Of a stretch of 64,000 nt of DNA, positions 31,932 to 41,046 are shown in pieces; position 1 is the stretch's first letter, and every line of letters begins with the position of its first letter. The position numbers and the translations under genes were made by a program. The notes under the pieces are model-generated. The model did no database searches, had not been told where the DNA came from, and saw only the letters and a program-made list of their open reading frames with translations. This DNA is from Flavobacteriaceae bacterium (GTDB lineage Bacteria; Bacteroidota; Bacteroidia; Flavobacteriales; Flavobacteriaceae), in the NCBI GenBank assembly GCA_024640565.1, contig JAHEET010000004.1, positions 1-64,000 on the forward strand, written 5' to 3'.

Positions 31932-32643
31932 ATCTTCGTTCTCTATTCTGATATTCTATTATTGCATCATAAAAATGCGCTTCTCTAAAGTCTGGCCAAA
32001 GAATATCTGTAAAATATAATTCGGCATATGCCATTTGCCATAATAAGAAATTACTAATGCGTTGTTCTCCACTGGTTCTTATCATTAAATCAACGTCGGG
32101 CAAATTAAATGTATATAAATGGTTATTTATAGTATTTTCGTTAATTTCTTTTATTAAAAGTTCTTTATTAACAACTTTTTTAGATATGTTTTTGATAGTA
32201 TTAACAATTTCTTCTCGAGATCCATAACTCAATGCTAGGGTCAGGATGATATTGGTATTGTTTTTGGTATCGGCAATAACTCCCTGCAATACTTTTTGTG
32301 CTTTGGTAGGAAGGTTCTCAATTCCACCAATGGCATGGACGCGAACCCCATTTTTTTGAAAATCTTTTAGCTCTTTGTTCAGCGAATGTACCAACAGACT
32401 CATCAAGGCATCTACTTCAAGTTTGGGGCGGTTCCAGTTTTCGGTTGAAAAGGCATAGAGGGTAATTGCTTCGACTCCAATCTCAGCAGCTGCTTTTACC
32501 GATTCGCGAACTGAGGTAAGGGCATTTTTATGGCCGAAAACTCTTGTCATCCCTTTACTTTTTGCCCAGCGACCATTTCCATCCATAATGATGGCAACGT
32601 GTTTTGGAACCTTGTGTAAATTGATTTGTAGCTTTTTCTCCAT
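31900..32643 (-). CDS. uppS: isoprenyl (undecaprenyl) diphosphate synthase
   Basis: This 247-residue enzyme makes the C55 lipid carrier for peptidoglycan and other envelope polymers. Conserved blocks: HVAIIMDGNGRWAK (catalytic Asp), GHKNALTSVRESV, TLYAFSTENWNRP, ALSYGSREEI and DLMIRTSGEQRISNFLLWQ. The length is normal. It starts 3 bp after the stop of the PorG-like gene and overlaps bamA at its end. Confidence 0.94.
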   Translation of the reverse strand: MEKKLQINLHKVPKHVAIIMDGNGRWAKSKGMTRVFGHKNALTSVRESVKAAAEIGVEAITLYAFSTENWNRPKLEVDALMSLLVHSLNKELKDFQKNGVRVHAIGGIENLPTKAQKVLQGVIADTKNNTNIILTLALSYGSREEIVNTIKNISKKVVNKELLIKEINENTINNHLYTFNLPDVDLMIRTSGEQRISNFLLWQMAYAELYFTDILWPDFREAHFYDAIIEYQNRERRFGKTSEQITE

Positions 32644-32646
32644 AAA

Positions 32647-33324
32647 TTACAATCCTTTTGTGTAACAGGCGGGTCGCCCAAATGTATATACGAGTGAAAT
32701 CCCTGTAAAGGCATACCAATCGTTTCCGTTGCTTCCAAAATCCAATGCGGGAAACCTTCCGGTTGTATAATCCAAATCGTCTTCAAAGGTATACCTTACT
32801 TTGGCTTCTATGGCAAAGGCAAAGGCACCGCTGAGTTTTGATTTGTATCCGACACCAAATGGAATTGCATAGGAGGTTTTATTGGTGTAACTGATCTTGC
32901 CGTTGGCAGCAATAGCTGCTACAGATTTGTATTGAAATGAAGCCAATTCAACTAGAATATAGGGAGTTGCCGATTTTCCTGGAGAAGAAATTTCGTACTC
33001 ATAAAAATTATATTCTAAGCCCACTGCAAATTCATTTATAGTATTGTTAAACTGATAACCTCTTTCTTTTTGGAAATCGGTACTCGCATCTTTGTCATCT
33101 CCAGCGATTGGGAGGATACTCAAAGTGCCTCTTAGTGCCATTCTTGGATTCCAGTTCCATTTGTAAATCAATCCCCCTGCAAGTTGGTTGGGGTAGAGGT
33201 AGTGGGTACGTCCAATATCTCCCACATAGTTAGACCCTCCTGCAAAGAACCCAATTTCATTAATTTGACCCAATGAAATGGATGAAAAACCGATGCAAAT
33301 GATGTAGAATATACATTTTTTCAT
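32647..33324 (-). CDS. DUF6089 family outer membrane protein, PorG-like
   Basis: This 225-residue protein has a signal peptide (MKKCIFYIICIGFSSISLGQ) and an 8-strand-like beta-barrel pattern starting EIGFFAGGSNYVGDIG and ending FTGISLVYTFGRP. The sequence around YVGDIG and YLYPNQLAGGLIYKWN is typical of DUF6089, which includes PorG of the type IX secretion system in Porphyromonas. It lies directly upstream of uppS and bamA, as in many Flavobacteria. ATG at 33324 is chosen; the TTG at 33330 adds only two codons. Confidence 0.85.
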   Translation of the reverse strand: MKKCIFYIICIGFSSISLGQINEIGFFAGGSNYVGDIGRTHYLYPNQLAGGLIYKWNWNPRMALRGTLSILPIAGDDKDASTDFQKERGYQFNNTINEFAVGLEYNFYEYEISSPGKSATPYILVELASFQYKSVAAIAANGKISYTNKTSYAIPFGVGYKSKLSGAFAFAIEAKVRYTFEDDLDYTTGRFPALDFGSNGNDWYAFTGISLVYTFGRPACYTKGL

Positions 33325-33409
33325 GTTCAAAAATAGCGTGCAAATATATGGATTTCAATTTGCTTTAAAAAGTTAATATCCAGTCTTTTTTGAATAACAA
33401 GGAATTTGC

Positions 33410-34330
33410 TTATTTATTGTGGGAATTTGTAGAAAAAGGGGTTTCATTTCGAATGTCTTCTCCCCAAAGTAATTTGCTTCGTAGCGTTTGTAAAAAAGAT
33501 TGATTATTTGGCAACATACTTTTTACCGTAAATGCGGCTTTCTTGATAAAAATTTTCGTTCCTCTTGGTACCGTAACGATCCGAGAATCTAATGAAATTA
33601 AAAATTCTTTTTCTCTTGCGTCTACTGCCAACTCAATGCTGGTATCATCTGGAATGACCATTGGCCGGGCATTTAAATTGTGGGGTGCAATGGGCGTAAT
33701 GATTAAACTTTTTGAAGCAGGTAAAATTACAGGGCCATTGCAACTAAGCGAATATCCAGTAGAGCCAGTTGGGGTCGCAATAATTAAACCATCTGCCCAA
33801 TAATTGTTGAGGTATTCTTTGTTCAAATGGGTTTGCACACCGATCATGGAAGTGGTGTTTTTTCGAGCGATTGTAATTTCGTTTAAAGCAAAATTTAACT
33901 CTTTAAGTGCTTGTATTTCTGGCTCGGTTCGAATGCTTAAAAGGCTGCGTTCTTGAATGGTATAATCGCCATTTACAACACAGGCTATACTCTCTTGAAT
34001 GGTGTCTTTTTTAATAGATGCCAGAAAGCCCATCCGCCCTATATTGATTCCTAAAATTGGAATGTTTAAGTCTCTGATATAGGTAATTGCTCTCAGTATA
34101 GTGCCGTCACCACCAATGGTAAACATCAAATTGAACGAACTGTTTAAGTCATTGAAATGCTCGAATGTCGAATATTTTTTTGCTAAAACATTGTGCTGGT
34201 TTAAAAGGGTATAAAATTGTTTTTCAAAAAAAATCACCACCTGCTGTTCTTCCAACACTTTGAGAAGAAGTTGAACTTCTTTTTCTGCTGTTAAAGAATA
34301 AGATTGCCCGTAAATTGCTATTTTTTTCAT
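33410..34330 (-). CDS. nadK: NAD kinase
   Basis: This 306-residue cytoplasmic enzyme phosphorylates NAD to NADP. The motifs are TIGGDGTILRAI (GGDGT, about residue 77), GFLASI and TPTGSTGYSLSCNGPV (about 190). The length fits. ATG at 34330 overlaps the stop codon of the CBS-domain gene, so the two are coupled; a TTG one codon earlier is less likely. Confidence 0.93.
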   Translation of the reverse strand: MKKIAIYGQSYSLTAEKEVQLLLKVLEEQQVVIFFEKQFYTLLNQHNVLAKKYSTFEHFNDLNSSFNLMFTIGGDGTILRAITYIRDLNIPILGINIGRMGFLASIKKDTIQESIACVVNGDYTIQERSLLSIRTEPEIQALKELNFALNEITIARKNTTSMIGVQTHLNKEYLNNYWADGLIIATPTGSTGYSLSCNGPVILPASKSLIITPIAPHNLNARPMVIPDDTSIELAVDAREKEFLISLDSRIVTVPRGTKIFIKKAAFTVKSMLPNNQSFLQTLRSKLLWGEDIRNETPFSTNSHNK

Positions 34331-34989
34331 CAAATATTGAGGTATTTTTGAAGGTATTGCGATCTGTTTTTTAAATCGTCTAAATACAAATCATCTTCAT
34401 TAGAAGATACAATAATATATTCATATCTTCGAAACGTTTGGGTAATTTCTGTAATTTCTTGGGCAACCACTTTTAAGGTTGCTTGTACATTGCCTGCTTT
34501 TTTTTCTGAGAGGTAACTTCCTAATAATTTTCCTCCATTCGTTTCCACAATTTGTGCAATTCGCGCCATTGAGAAATTCTTTTCTACGGTTTCTACCACT
34601 AAGGTTTCACTTTCTTCCTGCATAAACGGACTGGAAGCAAAAACATCTAAAACGTCGCACAGGTCGTAATATCCTAGGTATTTTTTTTGGGAATCTAAAA
34701 CCGGAATTACTGTAGCATCATTGTTTGCAAAAATTTGTAACAATCCCAAAACAGTTGTTTTTTCCTCTGCAAAAAAACCAGACAAAAGATGTTTGTAGTC
34801 CGATAACAGCGCTGTTTTATCCTCGATCGTTTGGATATCACTTTCAGAAAATGATCCCAAAAAAAGGCCGTTTTCTACCACATTGAAATGCGTAATCGGA
34901 TAATCATTGAACAACTTTTGAGCCTTTTCTACCGAGCTTTTAGGTGTTAATGATTTGATTTCTTTTAAGATGTAATCTGTAATGTTCAT
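34330..34989 (-). CDS. CBS-domain protein
   Basis: This 219-residue protein has a tandem CBS pair (about 10-130, with KSSVEKAQKLFNDYPITHFNVVE and YLGYYDLCDVLDVFASSPF) and a C-terminal ACT-like part (about 140-219, VAQEITEITQTFRRYEYIIV). CBS pairs bind adenosine nucleotides. The gene directly precedes nadK with a 1-bp overlap in most Flavobacteria as far as I recall, which suggests a link to nucleotide sensing. Precise function unknown. Confidence 0.82.
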   Translation of the reverse strand: MNITDYILKEIKSLTPKSSVEKAQKLFNDYPITHFNVVENGLFLGSFSESDIQTIEDKTALLSDYKHLLSGFFAEEKTTVLGLLQIFANNDATVIPVLDSQKKYLGYYDLCDVLDVFASSPFMQEESETLVVETVEKNFSMARIAQIVETNGGKLLGSYLSEKKAGNVQATLKVVAQEITEITQTFRRYEYIIVSSNEDDLYLDDLKNRSQYLQKYLNI

Positions 34990-35024
34990 GTACTACGAAT
35001 ATAGGATAAAATCATTTAATGCGT

Positions 35025-35032
35025 TATCTTTG
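35025..35032 (+). promoter_or_regulatory. -7 box of the pdxJ promoter
   Basis: TATCTTTG matches the Bacteroidota -7 consensus TAnnTTTG and lies 17 bp before the pdxJ start codon. A clear -33 TTG is not seen. The intergenic region of 60 bp also serves the divergent CBS gene. Confidence 0.6.
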
Positions 35033-35049
35033 CAACCTAATTTAAAACC

Positions 35050-35763
35050 ATGACAAAGTTAAGTGTAAATATCAATAAAATAGCAACTTTACGCAATTCT
35101 AGAGGGGGAAATGTTCCCAACCTCTTACAGGTTGCTTCGGATCTTCAATATTTTGGTGCTCAAGGCATTACCATTCACCCGAGGCCCGATGAACGGCATA
35201 TCAAATATCAAGACGCGAGAGACTTGGTTTCTGTGGTGAATACAGAATATAATATTGAAGGAAATCCAATCCAATCTTTTGTCGATTTGGTCTTAGAAAC
35301 AAAACCGACCCAAGTTACCTTGGTGCCCGATGCCGTAGATGCCTTAACCTCAAATGCTGGGTGGGATACCCTACAACACCAGTCTTTTTTGAAAGAAGTG
35401 ATTGGGGAGTTTCAACAAAATGGAATTCGTACATCAATATTTATTGGCACCGATTTACAACTGATTGAAGCGGCTGCAAAAACAGGAACAGATCGCATAG
35501 AGCTTTATACAGAGGATTTTGCCACCCACTATGAAAAGGGAAACAAAGCCGCTATAAAGCCTTATACTGAAGCTGCTATTTTAGCGCATGCTTTAGGATT
35601 GGGAATCAATGCAGGACACGATTTAAGTTTGGAAAACATTCAGTTTTTTAAAGCGCACATTCCCAATTTAGCAGAAGTTTCCATTGGGCATGCCTTGATT
35701 GCAGAGAGCCTGTATTTAGGCCTTGAAAATGTTGTAAATATGTACCTTGACCGATTGCAATAA
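35050..35763 (+). CDS. pdxJ: pyridoxine 5'-phosphate synthase
   Basis: This 237-residue TIM-barrel enzyme joins 1-deoxyxylulose 5-phosphate and aminoacetone phosphate to pyridoxine phosphate. Family marks are [63 protein letters not shown] and [10 protein letters not shown] with its catalytic His residues. Length is normal. The next gene starts 2 bp after its stop. Confidence 0.95.
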   Translation: MTKLSVNINKIATLRNSRGGNVPNLLQVASDLQYFGAQGITIHPRPDERHIKYQDARDLVSVVNTEYNIEGNPIQSFVDLVLETKPTQVTLVPDAVDALTSNAGWDTLQHQSFLKEVIGEFQQNGIRTSIFIGTDLQLIEAAAKTGTDRIELYTEDFATHYEKGNKAAIKPYTEAAILAHALGLGINAGHDLSLENIQFFKAHIPNLAEVSIGHALIAESLYLGLENVVNMYLDRLQ

Positions 35764-35764
35764 T

Positions 35765-36532
35765 ATGGAAATTTTACATGCAACCGTCAAAGGAACTGGC
35801 AAACCCTTGCTCATTTTACACGGGTATTTTGGAATGAGTGACAACTGGAAAACCCTTGGGAATCAGTTTGCAGAAAATTACCAAGTGCATTTAATTGATC
35901 AAAGAAATCACGGACGTAGTTTTCATGCTTCGGAGTTTACTTATGCATTGCTGGTTGAAGATCTATACCGTTATATTCAACACCATCAACTGGAAGCAGT
36001 GCATCTTTTGGGACACTCCATGGGTGGTAAAACAGCCATGCTTTTTGCCGTTACGCATCCTCAAATGATTGCGAAATTAATGATTGCAGACATTTCTCCA
36101 AGAAAATACGAACCGCATCACAATGCCATTTTAGCGGGATTGAATTCCATTGATTTTTCCATACAAACCACCAGAAGTTTGGTGGATGCAAAATTGGCGG
36201 AACTGATTCCAGAGGTGGGTATTCGACAATTTTTGTTAAAAAACGTCTATTGGATAGAAAAAGGAAAATTGGCATTTCGTTTTCACCTAGCATCCTTAAC
36301 TGCCAACAATGTTTATATCGGTGAGCCCTTGCCAAACGGGACTTCTTTTGAAGGGGAAACCTTATTCCTAAAGGGCGCAAAATCGGGATATATTACCAAC
36401 CAAGAATTGCCCATTATAGCTCGTCATTTTCCAAATGCAAATGTGTTGACTATCGCCAACGCAGGGCATTGGTTACACGCAGAAAATCCGAAAGATTTTT
36501 ACAGCGCAGTTCTCAATTTTTTAACTCTTTAA
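35765..36532 (+). CDS. alpha/beta hydrolase, YbfF-like
   Basis: This 255-residue protein has the alpha/beta hydrolase fold: LHGYFGMSDNW (oxyanion loop), IDQRNHGRS, LLGHSMGGKTAM with nucleophile Ser near residue 89, and ANAGHWLHAENP with the catalytic His near 235. This matches the YbfF group of esterases. The natural substrate is unknown. ATG at 35765 is used; a start at 35747 would overlap pdxJ. It follows pdxJ by 1 bp and is closed by a terminator. Confidence 0.88.
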   Translation: MEILHATVKGTGKPLLILHGYFGMSDNWKTLGNQFAENYQVHLIDQRNHGRSFHASEFTYALLVEDLYRYIQHHQLEAVHLLGHSMGGKTAMLFAVTHPQMIAKLMIADISPRKYEPHHNAILAGLNSIDFSIQTTRSLVDAKLAELIPEVGIRQFLLKNVYWIEKGKLAFRFHLASLTANNVYIGEPLPNGTSFEGETLFLKGAKSGYITNQELPIIARHFPNANVLTIANAGHWLHAENPKDFYSAVLNFLTL

Positions 36533-36544
36533 TGGATCCGATAC

Positions 36545-36582
36545 CTCAAAAAAAACCCAAGCATGCACTTGGGTTTTTTGAG
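36545..36582. terminator. bidirectional intrinsic terminator
   Basis: AAAACCCAAG and CTTGGGTTTT (36568-36577) pair around a 6-base loop, flanked by A and T runs in both directions. It separates the plus-strand pdxJ-hydrolase unit from the convergent TonB receptor gene. Confidence 0.85.
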
Positions 36583-36599
36583 ATTGTATGGGTAGCAGT

Positions 36600-38963
36600 T
36601 TAAAAGGTCAACGTTACCCCTATTAAAAAGTTTCGGGTGGCTTGTGGGTAATAACCCGCCCCATCTACTGTCATTATTTCTCCCGGAGTAGACCAGTCAT
36701 CTTCATAGGTATAATAGTAGCCTCTGTCTACATATTCTTTGTTGAAAATATTATTGATCAATGCAGAAAATACGACGGATTTAAAAACCGAGGTAGCCTT
36801 CATTGCATATACAAGGTTGATGTCTGAAGTGAAAAAACCTTTTAATACATCATTGGTTGAAATGGCACTGCTAAAATTGCTCATGTATTGTTTGCCAACA
36901 TATTTAGATAAAAAGGAAATTTGTAGATTTTCTTCGGGTTGGTAAGTAAATACATTTCCTAAAATGATATCTGGTGAAAAGGACAAATGGGTGTCTCCGA
37001 GAGCGACGGGTGTTTCTTCTCCATATCTGGTAATAAAAAATGCCCTGTTTTTGTTGCTGCTAAAAGCTGCATTGGGACGTATGGAAAATGCATCACTCAA
37101 ACGAATGTCTGCATCAATTTCTAAACCCAATCGATAACTGCTCCCTGAAGTTGCTCTTACTGGAGCTCCTACATCATCAATTGCACCGGTGAGTACCAAT
37201 TGATTTTTATAGTCCATAAAATAAAGGTTGGTATTTAACTTGAAATTTTCATTTTTTAAACGCCAACCCAATTCGAAATCGTATAAGGTTTCTGGCGTAT
37301 CAATACCACTTTCAAAATCATTTCTGTTGGGTTCTCTATTGGCTACAGCAAAAGAGGTGTAGAGGTTGTTGCGGTCGTTGACTGAATAGGTGAATCCAAA
37401 TTTTGGATTGAAAAAATCAAAGGATGCATCTACATCAATGGCTTCTATATCGGAAGTAATACCTTGTGTTTGGTAACCGACAAATCTCCCTTGTAAATCT
37501 AAATATCCTGATAATTTGTTGGAAAGTGAAAAGGTGGCTTTTGCAAATACTGAAAAGTCAGTTTTGGTAGCATCTGAAAAGTAATACCGATCTCGAATAC
37601 TGGTGTTGGGTGCTAAATCTGCTCCCCAAATGACTTCGCCAAAATGATCTCCACTATAGTTTGAAGCGGAAATTCCAGCAATGAAATTTAGCTTGTCTGT
37701 TTTGTAGTTGGTGTTGAAATTAAAAACATAAAAATCATTTTCCAACCAGCGTCTTACAATCACATCGCTTCCGTCGACAATTAAATTGTTAAAATTTTCC
37801 GCATTTTCTTCGGCTTTATATTGCTCGAAAAATCCCGCTCCTCTGGTGTAGTTGAGTCCTAAGGTTGTTGTCCATTGTGCATTTAGTTTTTGATTCCAAT
37901 GCAATTGGTAATGGTTTTGTTTGTAGTCATCTACTTCATTGTCGTAGGTGTATGGATTCTGTCTTCGGTCTTCCATCAATTGTGTTGCAGTAAGTCCATA
38001 CCAAGCTTGGTAAGTTTTTTCTTTACCACCAAAAGCTACTGCTTTTATCAGGGTGTTTTCATCGGTATAACTGGCTTGTAAATAGTAGGATTTTAAATCT
38101 GCTGAGGCTCTGTCTACATAGCCATCGGAAGCAATTGTTGACAAGCGTCCTGCAATTTCTATGCTTTGACCACTTGTTGAAGGATTTAGTTTTCCGGTAC
38201 TGAATTTTAGGGTGTTTTTTTGAGTATTAAAAGATCCAAAAGAATTTGAAAGTTCTCCGTATGCCTCTTCAGCAATTCCATCGGTTAAAATATTTAAACT
38301 CGCACCAAAAGTGCCCGATCCATTGGTAGAAGTACCCACTCCTCTTTGCAATTGTAGGTTTTGTGTAGAGGAAGCAAAATCACCCAAATTCACCCAAAAG
38401 GTTCCATGACTTTCTGCATCGTTGTATGGAATTCCGTTCACGGTTACATTAATGCGCTCTCCATTTGAACCTCGAACACTCATGTAAGTATAGCCAATAC
38501 CTGCACCTGCATCAGAGGAAGAAACAACAGCAGGCATGTAGTTTAATAAAATGGGAATGTCTTGCCCTAAGTTTCGTTTTGCAATTTCTTTTTTTGATAA
38601 GTTGGAGAAGGTAACGGGAACTTCGCTATTTACCCGGACTGCAGAAACCAGTACTTCTTCTAAAATAGTTTCTTCCAAAAATAATTCGATAGTAATATTT
38701 TCGTTTTGGGTTATTTTTTGATCCAAATAACGCGTTTTAAACCCCAGATAAGAAATAGCTACTTTGTAGGTTCCTTTGGGGATGTTTAAAGAAAATTTCC
38801 CTGCAACATCGGTAGTCGCTCCCTGGTTCAATGAGCGAATTTGAATGGTGGCTCCCGATAAGGGTTCTTGGTTTTCATCTACAACTTTCCCAGACAATGT
38901 TACCAATTGTGCATTGACAAGAACACTTGTAAAGAAGCATAAAAAAAGTAAATTTTTTTTCAT
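36600..38963 (-). CDS. TonB-dependent receptor, probably for thiamine
   Basis: This 787-residue outer membrane receptor has a signal peptide, an N-terminal CarboxypepD-like domain (LSGKVVDENQEPLSGATIQI, about 22-100), a plug (about 110-230, GYTYMSVRGSNGERINVTVNG) and a 22-strand barrel ending FLIGVTLTF. A TPP riboswitch at 39095-39165 stands in its leader, which strongly suggests uptake of thiamine or a precursor. The SusC-type plus SusD pair is absent, so it is a plain TonB receptor. Its 3' end converges on the terminator at 36545. Confidence 0.88.
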   Translation of the reverse strand: MKKNLLFLCFFTSVLVNAQLVTLSGKVVDENQEPLSGATIQIRSLNQGATTDVAGKFSLNIPKGTYKVAISYLGFKTRYLDQKITQNENITIELFLEETILEEVLVSAVRVNSEVPVTFSNLSKKEIAKRNLGQDIPILLNYMPAVVSSSDAGAGIGYTYMSVRGSNGERINVTVNGIPYNDAESHGTFWVNLGDFASSTQNLQLQRGVGTSTNGSGTFGASLNILTDGIAEEAYGELSNSFGSFNTQKNTLKFSTGKLNPSTSGQSIEIAGRLSTIASDGYVDRASADLKSYYLQASYTDENTLIKAVAFGGKEKTYQAWYGLTATQLMEDRRQNPYTYDNEVDDYKQNHYQLHWNQKLNAQWTTTLGLNYTRGAGFFEQYKAEENAENFNNLIVDGSDVIVRRWLENDFYVFNFNTNYKTDKLNFIAGISASNYSGDHFGEVIWGADLAPNTSIRDRYYFSDATKTDFSVFAKATFSLSNKLSGYLDLQGRFVGYQTQGITSDIEAIDVDASFDFFNPKFGFTYSVNDRNNLYTSFAVANREPNRNDFESGIDTPETLYDFELGWRLKNENFKLNTNLYFMDYKNQLVLTGAIDDVGAPVRATSGSSYRLGLEIDADIRLSDAFSIRPNAAFSSNKNRAFFITRYGEETPVALGDTHLSFSPDIILGNVFTYQPEENLQISFLSKYVGKQYMSNFSSAISTNDVLKGFFTSDINLVYAMKATSVFKSVVFSALINNIFNKEYVDRGYYYTYEDDWSTPGEIMTVDGAGYYPQATRNFLIGVTLTF

Positions 38964-39094
38964 TTTAAAAAATTTAAAACGAATAAAAAGAGGTAATTAT
39001 TCTTTAAAGTTAGTATTGAATAATTAATTTTTGTGTGCATTAAATACACACGATTGTATCCGCGAAAAGACGCTCAGGTCTGTTTCGAATTTAC

Positions 39095-39165
39095 GGTTCC
39101 TAAACAGCATTACCTGTTCTAGGTTCAATGGGTATGATCTCAGCCGATTAAAGCACCCCTTTATG
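39095..39165 (-). promoter_or_regulatory. TPP riboswitch (THI element)
   Basis: Read on the minus strand: AAGGGGTGC, then GGCTGAGATCATACCC, GAACCTAGAACAGGTAATGC and TTTAGGAA. The core words CTGAGA, ATACCC, GAACCT and GGTAATGC are the signature of the thiamine pyrophosphate riboswitch. It lies 132 bp upstream of the TonB receptor start codon. A hairpin GTGTG-N9-CACAC near 39032-39050 between the aptamer and the gene may be part of the expression platform; there is no strong T run, so control could be translational. Confidence 0.88.
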
Positions 39166-39222
39166 AGAACATGGCAAAATTAAGTTGCTTTTTTGTAATG
39201 AGAAACTAAAAAAGGTTTTTTT

Positions 39223-39627
39223 TTAATCGAGGGTAGGTTTTTTTCGTAATGCTTTTTTTACGGCGTTTCTTTGTTTGGTTTCAGAACTTTTTTGTACCGA
39301 TGCCCTGCTTGGTTTGGTAGGTCTTCTTTTTTTGGGACGAATCAGATTATCTGCAATTAATTTCAAGAATTTTTGAAGGGCAATTTCTTTGTTTCTGTGT
39401 TGCGATCTTGTTGTTTCACAGGAGATAATAAGGCAATTTTCTTTGGTGAGTTTTGAGGCTACTTTTTGCTTTAAAAGCTGTTTTTCATTTTCAGACAATG
39501 CAGTTGAATGCTCTAGATCAAAATATAACTCGACCCGAGAAGAGACTTTGTTTACATGCTGCCCTCCTGCGCCTGAGCTTCGACTTGCTTTAAAATGGAC
39601 TTCTTTAAAGATGTTTTCTTTGTTCAT
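39223..39627 (-). CDS. arfB: alternative ribosome-rescue factor ArfB
   Basis: This 134-residue protein has the class-I release factor GGQ motif (SSGAGGQHVNKVSSRVEL, about residue 16-33) and a basic C-terminal tail (RPKKRRPTKPSRASVQ and KKALRKKPTLD). It enters the empty mRNA channel of stalled ribosomes with the tail and hydrolyses the peptidyl-tRNA. The length is typical. It stands between the NadR-like gene and the riboswitch, on the same strand. Confidence 0.93.
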   Translation of the reverse strand: MNKENIFKEVHFKASRSSGAGGQHVNKVSSRVELYFDLEHSTALSENEKQLLKQKVASKLTKENCLIISCETTRSQHRNKEIALQKFLKLIADNLIRPKKRRPTKPSRASVQKSSETKQRNAVKKALRKKPTLD

Positions 39628-39698
39628 GTACCTGCAATTTTTAAGCCGAGCAAACGTGCACTAATTTTAAAAGCCTCCTATGAAAAGGGTGTTGAATT

Positions 39699-40328
39699 TT
39701 ATTTTTTGGCGGCTACTTTTTGTTCCTTTGCTGTTAAGGACTCAGAAAAAGAGAACAAGTGTTCTTTCTGACGGATAATGTTATCAATAGCTGCTGTTGC
39801 TGCTTTTAAGCGTGTTTCTTTATCTCCTTTTAATAAAATATAATTTTTTTTATTCTTTTTTAAAGCATTTTCAAAAGCGGTGAACATCTCCAAACGTCTT
39901 CCTGGTCGGTCTCTTAAATCATCTTCTTCCCAAGGCGTATCTATATAGGTGAGTAGGTACAAATCATACTGGTTTTCTTCAGAGGCGCTGTTGAGTTTTT
40001 CGTCTACAAAGCCGCCATAATACTCTTCTGAATACACTTTTGTTTCTAGCAAATCAGTATCGCAAATAAGCAGTTTGTCGGCTCTTTTGGCCAACCTGTT
40101 TTCCAAACGCATTTGTCCAATTGCTATGGGAACTAAGTCTGAAACCTCACAAGTTTTTCGTTCATTGTTCCATTTTTTCTGCAAGTACTCTCTTGCAAAT
40201 TCGGGGGTCCAAACGGTATTGTAATGGCGTGCCAGTTGTTTGGAAAGTGTTGTTTTTCCGGTAGATTCTGGGCCAAATAAAACAACTTTTACTAAGTTGA
40301 TAGGGTCTTGTTTAAGTTCTTTTTCCAT
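39699..40328 (-). CDS. NadR-like ATPase / ribosylnicotinamide kinase type
   Basis: This 209-residue protein has a P-loop FGPESTGKTTLSKQLA (about residue 19-34), TPEFAREYL and ICDTDLLETKVYSEEYYG, matching the kinase domain of NadR (nicotinamide riboside kinase), without the nucleotidylyltransferase part. ATG at 40328 is chosen; it lies 37 bp inside the end of the PnuC-type gene, so the two are translationally coupled. Such pairs of transporter and kinase trap the vitamin by phosphorylation. The substrate could be nicotinamide riboside or, given the thiamine context, a thiamine-related compound. Confidence 0.82.
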   Translation of the reverse strand: MEKELKQDPINLVKVVLFGPESTGKTTLSKQLARHYNTVWTPEFAREYLQKKWNNERKTCEVSDLVPIAIGQMRLENRLAKRADKLLICDTDLLETKVYSEEYYGGFVDEKLNSASEENQYDLYLLTYIDTPWEEDDLRDRPGRRLEMFTAFENALKKNKKNYILLKGDKETRLKAATAAIDNIIRQKEHLFSFSESLTAKEQKVAAKK

Positions 40329-40921
40329 GCGTAATAGCCAAAAATGGCAATAAGTGTGAATCCTAAATATTGAAAACTTGTAAATGTAAATCCTTTGTAA
40401 AAGTACAAGGGTACTGAAATGATGTCGCCCACAATCCAAAAGAGCCAATTTTCGATTTTCCGCTTGGCCATTAACCACATTCCTACAAAGAAAATGGCCG
40501 TGGTTATGGTATCTACATAGGCAATCCAGTGCGTCCACTTATTAAAAGCGGTGTAAACCATGTATACAAAGAGTAGGGTGACAATAAATATAGCGAGGGC
40601 AATTTTTTGCTCTTTGAAAGTGGTTTTTGAAATTTTTGTAATAGGAATATTGTCTACTTTTCGGGTCCATAAATACCAACCATATACACTCATGATAAAG
40701 TAGTAACCGTTAATCATCATATCGCCCAAAAGCTCCCATTGAACCAAAAGGTATACGAAGATAGCGGTGCTAATCATTCCAGTGGGGAATACCAAGATGT
40801 TGTTTTTCTTTGAATACCACACCGATAAGAATCCGAAGACCACGGCAATAATTTCCAAAGCAGTCTCTGTTGTTGAGTAGGTTTTGTATTGTGCGAAAAA
40901 GAAGTCAAAAATTTCTGACAT
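40292..40921 (-). CDS. PnuC/PnuT family vitamin transporter
   Basis: This 209-residue inner-membrane protein has seven hydrophobic segments and the family marks VFGFLSVWYSKKNNILVFP, NGYYFIMSVYGWYLW and WIVGDIISVPLYFYKG. PnuC carries nicotinamide riboside and the PnuT subgroup of Bacteroidota carries thiamine. The nearby TPP riboswitch controls the TonB receptor but is not in front of this gene, so the substrate is open. It is coupled to the NadR-like kinase by overlap. Confidence 0.87.
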   Translation of the reverse strand: MSEIFDFFFAQYKTYSTTETALEIIAVVFGFLSVWYSKKNNILVFPTGMISTAIFVYLLVQWELLGDMMINGYYFIMSVYGWYLWTRKVDNIPITKISKTTFKEQKIALAIFIVTLLFVYMVYTAFNKWTHWIAYVDTITTAIFFVGMWLMAKRKIENWLFWIVGDIISVPLYFYKGFTFTSFQYLGFTLIAIFGYYAWKKNLNKTLST

Positions 40922-41046
40922 GGTTGTTTTTAAACAGATTTTTGTTAAGCAAAAGTAAGAAGTTCTTGTGGAACTTTAGGTTCTTTTTTAAAGCGATTCG
41001 CTGGGTGATAGGTTGGTGATGAAAGGGCTGTTTTTGTGCGTTTTTT

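Noticed and set aside
39032..39050. Independent terminator between the TPP aptamer and the TonB gene
   Set aside because: A GTGTG/CACAC stem is present but lacks a T run in the direction of transcription; treated as a possible part of the riboswitch platform.
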